DNA from: DASQYE01 sp035940775
GTDB taxonomy: Bacteria; Acidobacteriota; Blastocatellia; Pyrinomonadales; Pyrinomonadaceae
NCBI GenBank assembly: GCA_035940775.1
Contig: DASZEN010000059.1
Coordinates: forward strand, 62,001-126,000
Direction: 5' to 3'
DNA: 64,000 bases
The translations under genes were made by a program, and so were the position numbers. Shown one piece after another: positions 43,877-51,900 of the stretch (its first letter is position 1; each line of letters opens with the position of its first letter). A model generated the notes under the pieces. The model saw only the letters and a program-made list of their open reading frames with translations. It did not search any database and was not told the origin of the DNA.

Positions 43877-44620
43877 CTACAATTTACCGGCCCGTTTTTC
43901 AAGCTGCTCTTTAATCTCGCTTAGCTCCGCTCGAATATCGGAGCTTGGCTGAAGATTTTCAAGCATCATGAGGACATCTTGTTTCGCGCTTTGCAAACCC
44001 GATGTTGATGCCGGTGGGAGTCCATCGCCGGGCGTTTCTGACAACGATGCCACTCGTTGTTTGAGCTTTTTCAAAGCAGCGGGAAGCTCAGAATCCGGCT
44101 GCTCCAATGTCGCCTTTATTAAAGGCAGAATGTTGCCGAGTTGCCCTTTGACACCCGCGCGGCGCGCTTTATGTCTCGCTATCGTGGGAGCATCCCCCTC
44201 ACCTGTCGAGTCCTCAAAAAGCACAGCCAGGATGGTAATCGTCGGCTCAAGCGAGCCAGATGCCGAGGATGGTCGTAATTTAGAAGCGGGGATTCGTTCC
44301 TGAAAGGTCGCCCCCGGAGCGATTACGCGGCCCACAGTTGTCAGCTCTGCATCCACCATGCTCCGAGCACCCATGCCTAATGAATATCCATTGATAGATT
44401 TATCAGAGATGTTTTTCAGCGATAAGATGTAGTTGGTTTCTTCCAGAACTAAGCTTACCACCTGCACAGCCTGGGTTTTATTCTCTACCCGTGGCGTACT
44501 TTGTTGAGACCGAATAGACCGTGGAAGCCAGACAGCCATCCCGATGGCGGCCATGAAAATGAGGGCGAGAGCGCTTCTTTTAAAGGCTTGACGGTTGAGG
44601 CGCACTGTGGGGTTTTCCAT
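43877..44620 (-). CDS. Membrane-anchored hypothetical protein
   Basis: The product is 247 aa with a good Shine-Dalgarno (AGGAGAA) before the ATG at 44620. A single N-terminal membrane segment (SALALIFMAAIGMAVWL) is followed by a beta-rich domain (about residues 45-130: VVSLVLEETNYILSLKNISDKSINGYSL) and a helical, charged C-terminus (KLKQRVASL, ISEIKEQLEKR-like) that may be coiled-coil. No family is recognised. It lies 99 bp before the calcium-motif gene on the same strand. Base composition is lower in G+C than in neighbours. Confidence 0.65.
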   Translation of the reverse strand: MENPTVRLNRQAFKRSALALIFMAAIGMAVWLPRSIRSQQSTPRVENKTQAVQVVSLVLEETNYILSLKNISDKSINGYSLGMGARSMVDAELTTVGRVIAPGATFQERIPASKLRPSSASGSLEPTITILAVLFEDSTGEGDAPTIARHKARRAGVKGQLGNILPLIKATLEQPDSELPAALKKLKQRVASLSETPGDGLPPASTSGLQSAKQDVLMMLENLQPSSDIRAELSEIKEQLEKRAGKL

Positions 44621-44898
44621 TTGATTCTCCTTCGTAGATGGGTTGTGAAGGTATTAACGTTACACAGTTCCTACAACTGCATTACATCAATGTTTTCATC
44701 TTTAATTAAAAAGATTACGCAGGAGCAAGACTCGATGAGGAGTGAGGCTCTTGCCAATCGAATCGATGGCGCGAGGAATATAGGGCACACCTCAAATGCT
44801 GTCAAGAATTTTCTTTGCCGCACTGCTGGCGGTACAAGGTGAGCGTAAAGAGTAGGGTTAAGACAAGGGACATGGCCTGTGTGGTTGGAGAGGTATTG

Positions 44899-45183
44899 CT
44901 ACCTACCACTCGCCCTTTCGTGCGCGTCGAGGCGTTGCTGTAGTCGGTCGGCGCGGCGCGCGGCGGTGTGCGCGAGCAGAAGCGCGAAGGCGGCGATAAT
45001 GAGCGCGGCGATTGAGAAGAGCCTGTGCGTCGTCGCCCGAAACTCGCGGGCGCGATGAGACGGCCCTTCAGCTTCGCACGCTGTAGCACTGTATAAAGAC
45101 CTGGCTGCGTCGTGCAGCGCGTCTCCGCGCTCGATCTCGGCCAGCCACTGCTCGTCGAACTGTTGAAGAATATGATGGCTCAT
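44899..45183 (-). CDS. Small single-pass membrane protein
   Basis: The product is 94 aa: a charged cytoplasmic N-terminus of about 55 residues, one membrane helix (LFSIAALIIAAFALLLAHTA) and a short basic, helical tail (RADRLQQRLDAHERA). No clear Shine-Dalgarno is present. The layout resembles small anti-sigma-like or scaffold proteins, but no motif supports that. It is 110 bp after the GGDEF/HD-GYP gene on the same strand. Confidence 0.5.
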   Translation of the reverse strand: MSHHILQQFDEQWLAEIERGDALHDAARSLYSATACEAEGPSHRAREFRATTHRLFSIAALIIAAFALLLAHTAARRADRLQQRLDAHERASGR

Positions 45184-45293
45184 AAAACTTTTACGGTGAG
45201 AGATAAAGTCAACCCGCGGGGACGGAAGGCGGCGAGAGGGCGCGCGCGCGCCCGTTCGTTTCCTTTTATCCTTTCCCCTGGTATCCCCTTTTT

Positions 45294-47810
45294 CTAATTG
45301 ATCGCCGTCGAGGCGAGCTTGCTCGTGTCAAGCTCAATGACGGTTTCTTCGGCGAGGTCTGCGCGTCGCCGCTGCTTGTGTTCGGACTTGGCGCTGTACA
45401 TGGCCTGGTCGGCGGCGATCAGGAGTTGATCCAGCGTCTCGCCGTCTACGCCGTAGGTCGAAGCGCCGACGCTGATGCCGACGCGCGCGTGATGATCCGG
45501 GCGCACGCGTAGCGAGAACTTCCTGATCGTGCTCTCGATGCGCTGGCAAAGCTCTTCGACCTGCTCGCCCTCCAAATCCTGAACGATGGCGACAAACTCA
45601 TCGCCCGCGTAGCGCGCCAGGAAATCGTACTCTCGTAGCTGCGCCTGCAAAAGGCGCGCAACCTCGCGCAGCATCTTATCGCCCGTCTTGTGCCCGAACG
45701 TATCGTTGACCTGCTTGAAATCATCGAGGTCGAGCATGATGACCTGGAAGGGTCGGTTGGTGCGGCCCGAGCGCGACGCCTCCTGCTCGAAACGCAGGTG
45801 CATGCAGCGCGCGTTCGGCAGCCCCGTGAGCGGGTCTGTGAGCGCGTTGGATTCCGCCTCGGCGTGGTGCATCGCGTTGGCGAGCGCGTCGGAAGCGAGC
45901 CGCGTCACGGTCTCAAGCAATCGCATGTGATCGTCCGTGTATTCGTTCAGCTCCATCGAATAGACGGAGAGCGCGCCGAGCAGGAGGCCGTCTTTGAAGA
46001 GCGGCAGCGCCGCCATCGTCCGGTATTCATTGCCGCTTTCCAGCTCGACGCCCGTAAAGTCGAGCCCCGGATGGATGTGATTGATGGCCCGGCGGTTGGC
46101 GAGCGCAAACCCCGTGACGCCTTCGCCCGGTGCAACGCAGCGGTCGCTCAAGACCTCGGCGTTGCGACCCGCGACGTGCGCCGCCGCCGCATAACCCTTC
46201 AATTCGTCGTAGAGGTAGACCACGCAGGTATCGAAAGGAACGATGTGGCCCACCTTGTTGACGAGAATCGAGAGCGTGTCTTCGATGTCGAGCGAGGAGC
46301 CGAAGGTGCGCGCGATCTCGTAGAGCGCGTAGACCTCCCGATGAGCGTTCTTGATCTGGTCATAGGCGAGGACGGAAGACTGCTCGCGGCGCTGTTCCGT
46401 GATGTCGGAATCCGTCAGCGAGCGCGGCGCTGAGGAATCGGTCTCGGCGGTGCTCTGCTGATCGAGCCCGAGCGCGGCGATCTCGGCGTCGAAGCGCGGA
46501 AGGTATTCCAGAAACTTATTGACCACCTTCGGGTCGAAATGCGTGCCGGAGCCGCGCAGGAGCAGCGCCCCGGCCTCTTCGCGCGTCATGCCGCGCCGGT
46601 AGGGTCTGTCTTCGCGCACCGAGTCGAAACAATCGACGACCGAGAGGATGCGCGCCGTCATCGGAATCTGGTCGCCCTTCAATCCGTCCGGATAGCCGTG
46701 CCCGTCCCACTGTTCATGGTGATGGCGCACGATGGGGACGACCGGATAAGGAAAATCGACTCGCTGCAATATCTCTGCGCCGACCGTGGTATGCACCTTC
46801 ATCTTATCGAACTCGGCGGCCGTCAGGCGGCCCGGCTTGTTAAGGATATGATCGGGGACGGCCAGCTTGCCGATGTCGTGCAGGAGCGCGCCCGCTTTGA
46901 GCGCCTCGATCTCGCGGTCTGAGAGCTGGAAGACGCGGCCCATTCCGGCGGCATAGATTTGGACGCGACGAACGTGGCAGTGCGTCGTCTGATCCTTGGC
47001 GTCGATGGCGGTGGCGAGCGCCTCGACGGTCGCCAGGTGCAGGCGGCTCATCGCGTCGGCCTCGCGCGTCTTCTCGTGCACGCGCTCGAAGTAAACCTTG
47101 TAGGTCGCGTAGGTCGCCGCGACGACCGGCAGGCTCACGAGTACGTACAGCAAGCCGAAGCGCGAGACCGCGCCGTAGATCAGAGCGGCGGCAATCGCCC
47201 CCGCAAAGAATGTCCAGGAAGTCCAGAGATAACCGTCGCGCCAGAATTTCCAGACGGGACGATGGCTCTTCAGAGCGTAGAGCGCGGCGATCCCCAGACC
47301 GTTTAAGAAGTATTGGAGAACTGCCATGACGACCAGCGGCACGATCAGATGATCGAGGCGCAGCGGCGAGGCGCCCGCGAGCGCGGCCGCCTTGATGCCC
47401 GCATAAGCATGGAGCGTGAGATAGAAGGCGTTGCCCGCCAGCAGCACTGTGAGCGCCATGATCGCGGGCGCACCCAGATGGCTCGTCGCGCGGCGGGTCG
47501 TGCGCCGCGCGCTCACATAGGAATCCATAGCGCCGACCAGCAGGGCCGCCGGAACACCCAGAAACAGCACGCTCAGAAAAATGAAGGTGTCGCCCGCCGT
47601 CAGGCTCGCGGTCGTGTTCGGAATACGAATCGGGTAGGAACCGGCGGCGACGACGAAGCCGAGCAGCACCAGGAACTGGGCCCACTCGACCGCCGTCAGG
47701 CTGAGGCACTGGTAAAGGGCCCACACGCAGACGAGCGCCCCGGCGACAACCATACCGGCCCAATAAAGCCTGGCCGGTCGATTGTAATCAGACATCTCTA
47801 TGAGTTTCAC
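45294..47810 (-). CDS. Membrane GGDEF/HD-GYP cyclic-di-GMP protein
   Basis: A GTG at 47810 with GGGAG upstream gives 838 aa; an ATG five codons later is possible. The N-terminal 240 residues form about eight membrane helices (a MASE-like sensory module). An HD-GYP domain follows (ALLHDIGKLAVPD, RHHHEQWDGHGYPDGL, CFDSVREDRPYR), then GAF (about 500-640), then GGDEF with RYAGDEFVAI, an intact active-site form. The protein therefore has both a c-di-GMP phosphodiesterase and a diguanylate cyclase that look complete. A PilZ c-di-GMP receptor is encoded at 55474. Which activity dominates is not known. Confidence 0.92.
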   Translation of the reverse strand: MKLIEMSDYNRPARLYWAGMVVAGALVCVWALYQCLSLTAVEWAQFLVLLGFVVAAGSYPIRIPNTTASLTAGDTFIFLSVLFLGVPAALLVGAMDSYVSARRTTRRATSHLGAPAIMALTVLLAGNAFYLTLHAYAGIKAAALAGASPLRLDHLIVPLVVMAVLQYFLNGLGIAALYALKSHRPVWKFWRDGYLWTSWTFFAGAIAAALIYGAVSRFGLLYVLVSLPVVAATYATYKVYFERVHEKTREADAMSRLHLATVEALATAIDAKDQTTHCHVRRVQIYAAGMGRVFQLSDREIEALKAGALLHDIGKLAVPDHILNKPGRLTAAEFDKMKVHTTVGAEILQRVDFPYPVVPIVRHHHEQWDGHGYPDGLKGDQIPMTARILSVVDCFDSVREDRPYRRGMTREEAGALLLRGSGTHFDPKVVNKFLEYLPRFDAEIAALGLDQQSTAETDSSAPRSLTDSDITEQRREQSSVLAYDQIKNAHREVYALYEIARTFGSSLDIEDTLSILVNKVGHIVPFDTCVVYLYDELKGYAAAAHVAGRNAEVLSDRCVAPGEGVTGFALANRRAINHIHPGLDFTGVELESGNEYRTMAALPLFKDGLLLGALSVYSMELNEYTDDHMRLLETVTRLASDALANAMHHAEAESNALTDPLTGLPNARCMHLRFEQEASRSGRTNRPFQVIMLDLDDFKQVNDTFGHKTGDKMLREVARLLQAQLREYDFLARYAGDEFVAIVQDLEGEQVEELCQRIESTIRKFSLRVRPDHHARVGISVGASTYGVDGETLDQLLIAADQAMYSAKSEHKQRRRADLAEETVIELDTSKLASTAIN

Positions 47811-48579
47811 TTGTGCTCCCTCGGTCGCACGCGCGCGCGCACACACTTTCTCTAATCGCGCCTCTCTATCTTTCTCTCTCTGTGTGCGGGCGACCTTCTC
47901 CAGCAGCAGACCTTTTTAAATTTGATTCCCGCTTGTAAGGTGACCTTATAACTCTCGAACCGGGGTGGTGTCCGTTGCCGGAAGCAGAGGGGCTGGGAGC
48001 AAATCAGCTACTCGGCTTCCGGCTGCGGACGGGCAAGAAGCGGGCCTCAATAGTGGCATTCGCCCGCCTGTCTGGGGGTGAGAGTCCTTGAAGAGCATCA
48101 CACTTTCTCTCGCGGGCGCACGACGCCTTTTTGGGCCAACCGGGAAGGTGATGCTCGTCTTTTCAAATTTGTGCGGCTATCGGACTCCGTGCGGTGAGCC
48201 CGTGAAGCGCTCCGAAGCGCTTCGAGCCGCGCCCTTCTCTTAACAACATCCGTGCCGCGCCCGCAGAGATCGCCGCCCTTTACGGTAAGCTCCTGTATCA
48301 TCGCCATTTAACTGGCGTGAGGCCGGAAACCACGGGCGGCCAGGGAGGCGTCCCGCGGGGTCAATCTGACAGGTCAACCTGATGATTCCGGTCAGGATAA
48401 TCATTAAGAAGTCCGTGACGGTCGTTACGCATAAGGGCGGGCCCTCTCCTGCAAGAGGCTGCTCGCTCGAGGCGGTCGCCGTTGCTCCGTCCGATTCTTT
48501 CATCTTCGGCGGCCCCTGTGTGCGAGGGGTTTGACAATCGTCGCTCGGACGATGCACCCTCTTCGCATTCTGATTCCGG
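47811..48579. other. Gene-free region with several inverted repeats; possible leader or small RNA
   Basis: No convincing coding frame is present. Visible structure: an alternating C-G/C-A tract at 47826-47846; a 9-bp inverted repeat 47977-47985 with 48015-48023; a 9-bp repeat 48093-48101 with 48148-48156; and an 8-bp hairpin 48204-48211 with 48216-48223. None matches an RNA family I know (RNase P, tmRNA, 6S, SRP RNA and the common riboswitches were considered). The stretch separates the divergent GGDEF/HD-GYP and MFS genes, so it must also hold their promoters. Confidence 0.4.
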
Positions 48580-49968
48580 TTGGCCCGGAAGGCGGTGCGC
48601 GGCGTGGAGGTGTCTGGAAATGAGGGGCGTGGCAGGACGGCTTCGAGCGGCTATCTTGAGCTGCTGCGGTCGAACCGCGACTTTCGCAATCTATGGCTCG
48701 GCCAGGTCGTCAGCCAGCTCGGCGACTGGTTCGATACCATAGCCCTCTACACGCTGGTGCTGACGCTGACGGGATCGGGGCGCGCCATAGGGCTCGTGCT
48801 CGTGGCCCGTTTTCTTCCGAGCTTCGTGATGGGCGCGCTCTCGGGCGTCGTGGCCGACCGCTTCGACCGGCGGACGATCATGATCGTCTCCGACATACTG
48901 CGCGCCTTCGTCGTGCTCGGATTCCTGCTGGTGCGCCGACCCGATCAGATGTGGCTCGTCTACGTGCTGACGGTGCTGCAACTGGTCTTCTCCACCTTCT
49001 TTGAACCGGCGAAGACGGCGGCCATTCCGTCAATCGTCGCGCCGCGCGAGCTTATCGCCGCCAACGCCGTATCCTCCGTAACGTGGTCTGTGATGTTGAC
49101 GATGGGCGCGGCCATCGGCGGGGTCGTCACGGGCTGGTTCGGCACAAACGCCGCCTTCATTCTGGATTCGCTGACGTACCTGGCTTCGGCGGCACTCGTC
49201 GCCAGCGTGCGTTTTCCGAAACGGCCCGCGCGCGTGAAATCCAGGCTCACGGTCGGCAGGGCGCTCGGGCTGACCGACACTCTTGAGGGCGCGCGTTACG
49301 TGATGAAGCGACCGCGCGTGTTTGCGCTCCTGATGGTCAAACCCGCCTGGGGTATGGGCGGCGGCATACTCGCGCTGCTGGCCGTCTTCGGCGAAAAGAT
49401 TTTCACGGTCGGCGGCCGCGCGGCGACCGGCATCGGTGTGCTTTACGCGGCGCGCGGAGTCGGCACGGCGATTGGCCCACTGGCCGCGCGTCGCTTCGCG
49501 GGCGAGGCGCGCGAGCGTATGCAAACGGCCATCGGCGTCGCCTTCGTCATCGGCGGCATCTTCTACGTCGCCTTCGGGCGCGCGACCAACTTCGCCTTCG
49601 CGTTGCTCGTCCTGCTCGTCGCGCACATGGGCGGAAGTGTTCTGTGGGTCTTCTCGACCGTGCTCTTACAACAGACGGTTGAGGACAGGTTTCGCGGGCG
49701 GGTCTTTGCCGCCGAGATGGCGCTGCTGACGCTGACGATGGCGGCGTCCAACTACGCCACGGGAGAGCTGCTGGATCGCTTTCAGCTCTCGCCGCGCACG
49801 GTGACGGTCGGCATCGGCTTCTTCTTTTTCATTCCCGGCGTGCTGTGGTTTGTGACGCGCAGGTGGTGGGACGGCGGACGGGGCGGCGAGGCGGACGACG
49901 ACCTCAAGACCGTGAACGCCCGCGTCGAAGCGGAAGCTGCGGCGGCGACGACAGGGGCGGCGCCGTAG
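48580..49968 (+). CDS. MFS transporter
   Basis: The product is 462 aa from a TTG at 48580, the first start of the frame; GTG codons at 48595, 48604 and 48610 are alternatives and no Shine-Dalgarno decides. Twelve hydrophobic segments are visible, with the loop 2-3 motif GVVADRFDRRTIMIVSD typical of drug-efflux and MelB-like MFS proteins and a QVVSQLGDWFDTIALYTL first helix as in the EntS/macrolide-efflux group. It probably exports a siderophore or drug-like molecule by proton exchange. The C-terminal 35 residues are an Ala/Glu-rich cytoplasmic tail. Confidence 0.87.
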   Translation: MARKAVRGVEVSGNEGRGRTASSGYLELLRSNRDFRNLWLGQVVSQLGDWFDTIALYTLVLTLTGSGRAIGLVLVARFLPSFVMGALSGVVADRFDRRTIMIVSDILRAFVVLGFLLVRRPDQMWLVYVLTVLQLVFSTFFEPAKTAAIPSIVAPRELIAANAVSSVTWSVMLTMGAAIGGVVTGWFGTNAAFILDSLTYLASAALVASVRFPKRPARVKSRLTVGRALGLTDTLEGARYVMKRPRVFALLMVKPAWGMGGGILALLAVFGEKIFTVGGRAATGIGVLYAARGVGTAIGPLAARRFAGEARERMQTAIGVAFVIGGIFYVAFGRATNFAFALLVLLVAHMGGSVLWVFSTVLLQQTVEDRFRGRVFAAEMALLTLTMAASNYATGELLDRFQLSPRTVTVGIGFFFFIPGVLWFVTRRWWDGGRGGEADDDLKTVNARVEAEAAAATTGAAP

Positions 49969-50016
49969 CCCGCACCTCGAATCAAGCGCCCGTTTATTAA
50001 TCCCTGAATCGAGCGC

Positions 50017-51642
50017 TCATTTATTGATTTCGGTTAAGAGCCTTCCGGCCAGCTCCGACTTCAACCTCTCAAGGGCGCGGTATTGCTCCATCGCCCCGCT
50101 CTTATCACCGCTATAGAGGTATGAAATCCCGAGCCCGAAGTAGCCGTCCGGGTCTTCGGGCTGCATGCCTACGTACTGCCTGAACTCTTCGGCCGATTCC
50201 GCAAAGCGCCGCTGCGCTCTGTAGGCGAGGCCCAGATTGTAATGGGCCACGGCGTAATCTGCACGGACGCGAAGCGATTGCTTGTACTGCTCGACGGCTT
50301 CGGCCGGTCGCTCAAGCGCGGCATAGGTCAGGCCGAGGCGGTTGTACCAGTCCGGGTCATTCGTTTTCAGGCGCACCGCCTGTTGAAACGGCCCGAGCGC
50401 CTCGGCGTAATTTTTCTGGCTGAAAAAAGTATAGCCGAGCTGGTAATAGCCGTCTCCGTCTTCGGGCTGCATCGAGATGTAGCGCCTGAAATCCGCGATG
50501 GCTTCGGCGTAGTTACCTTGCGCGCGGTGGGAGAGGCCGAGGTTGTAGTAGGCGACGGCGAAATCCGGCTTGATGCGAAGCGCCTGCCTGTATTGTTCGA
50601 TGGCCTCTGCGGGGCGCTTCGCCGCGTCGTAGACGACGCCGAGCTTGTTATAGAAGCTGGCGTTATCGGCCTTGCGGCGAATCGCTTCACGAAGCTGCTC
50701 GATGGCCTCCGTATAGCGCTCTTGCGAGTAATAAGTATTCGCCAGATTATAGTAGCCGTCCGCGTCCTCCGGCTTGAGACGAATGTATTGCTTGAACAGT
50801 TCGACGGCCTCGGCGTAGCGTTCACCCGTCTGGTAGGAGAGGCCGAGGTTGTAATAGGCCACTGCGTAATCGGGCGCGACGCGCATCGCCTGCTTGTATT
50901 GATCTATGGCTTCGGCTGCGCGTGTGGTCGCATCGTAGGCGAGGCCGAGACGGTTGTAGCCGTCCGGGTCTTCGGGCTGCATGCGTATGTATTGCTTGAA
51001 CTGTTCGATGGCCTCGGCGTAACGCTTCTGAACCGCGTAGGCGTTGCCGAGGTTGTAATAGGCGACGGCGAAATCCGGCTCGGCGCGGATCGCCTGCTTG
51101 TACTGCTCGGCGGCGGCGCTGTACTGACCGGCCGAGTAGAGATCATTGCCCCGCTTGTTGAATGTCTCGGCGTCGCCCGTGGTGGTCGAGGTGGCGGCGT
51201 CTGCTGCGGTGGAGGTGGGTTCAGCCGTTGCGGGGTCGGGTTGCGGGGGGCGCGACGCCGCGCCTGCGGCGACGAGAGCGTTGAGACGGTTGCGCGCCAG
51301 CGCTATAAATCGCCCGTTTGGAAAATCTTTCAAATAGGCTCTAAAATCCTCCGGGTTCGTGCTGTCCTTGATCGTCTGCCAGTAAGCTATTTCGACGCCC
51401 GGCTCATCCAGCCTGCGCTTTGCGGCCGGGGTTGAGGCGCTCGTGTTCGGACGCGTCGTACGCCCCGTTGAAGAGCTATTGCTCCGCGGACGGGTAGAGG
51501 TCTTTGGCGGCGGAGGCGTCAGGAGCCCCGCCCCTCCCTTAAGGTCTTGCGCATGTAAGAGCGCGGGAGCGCCCGCCGCCAGGGCCGCAGCAATTGTCAA
51601 CACGGCCAGGCGTAAATAGCGAAGGGGGTTGCTGATCGTCAT
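50017..51642 (-). CDS. Exported TPR-repeat protein
   Basis: The product is 541 aa with a signal peptide (LAVLTIAAALAAGAPALLHA). A Pro/Ser/Thr-rich region comes next, then an SPOR- or WD-less segment IKDSTNPEDFRAYLKDFPNGRFIALARNRL, typical of caspase-like or periplasmic scaffold proteins. Eleven TPRs follow from about residue 160 to the end. The repeats fall into groups of three (YNRLG, then AVAYYNLG, then DGYYNLG) that recur three times. TPR arrays bind peptides and assemble complexes; partners are unknown. It is convergent with the MFS gene. Confidence 0.88.
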   Translation of the reverse strand: MTISNPLRYLRLAVLTIAAALAAGAPALLHAQDLKGGAGLLTPPPPKTSTRPRSNSSSTGRTTRPNTSASTPAAKRRLDEPGVEIAYWQTIKDSTNPEDFRAYLKDFPNGRFIALARNRLNALVAAGAASRPPQPDPATAEPTSTAADAATSTTTGDAETFNKRGNDLYSAGQYSAAAEQYKQAIRAEPDFAVAYYNLGNAYAVQKRYAEAIEQFKQYIRMQPEDPDGYNRLGLAYDATTRAAEAIDQYKQAMRVAPDYAVAYYNLGLSYQTGERYAEAVELFKQYIRLKPEDADGYYNLANTYYSQERYTEAIEQLREAIRRKADNASFYNKLGVVYDAAKRPAEAIEQYRQALRIKPDFAVAYYNLGLSHRAQGNYAEAIADFRRYISMQPEDGDGYYQLGYTFFSQKNYAEALGPFQQAVRLKTNDPDWYNRLGLTYAALERPAEAVEQYKQSLRVRADYAVAHYNLGLAYRAQRRFAESAEEFRQYVGMQPEDPDGYFGLGISYLYSGDKSGAMEQYRALERLKSELAGRLLTEINK

Positions 51643-51869
51643 TATTATTATCGTCCTATTAAAGAGTGCTGTTTGATTAACGATTCCGGCATTGAAGAGA
51701 ATGCTCTGTAGGCTTTTGCGCGCCGACGAGGCTCACCGTCCGCCCTCCGGAGACGCGAGCGAGACTATAGCACAGGGGCGAAATGGATTTCACCAGACGG
51801 CACGCACATTCGTCTGCCTGCGCAGCGCACACAAATAGCAACGGGCCTTTCGGGCGGGGGAAATTTGTG

Positions 51870-51893
51870 TGCTATAAAGATTGAAAAGGAGAA
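51870..51893 (+). promoter_or_regulatory. Extended -10 promoter and strong RBS of the S9 peptidase gene
   Basis: TGCTATAAA (51870-51878) matches an extended -10 element; no -35 box is evident. AAGGAGAA (51886-51893) lies 7 bases before the ATG at 51901 and decides that start. Confidence 0.4.
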
Positions 51894-51900
51894 ATCATCA

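Noticed and set aside
47972..48028. Signal recognition particle RNA, suggested by CCGGAAGCAG-like sequence
   Set aside because: The conserved GGAAGGAAGCAGC apical loop and its pairing are absent; only a simple 9-bp inverted repeat is present.
48098..48307. Small minus-strand frame in the gene-free region
   Set aside because: Arg-rich, no RBS, crosses two inverted repeats; not supported as coding.
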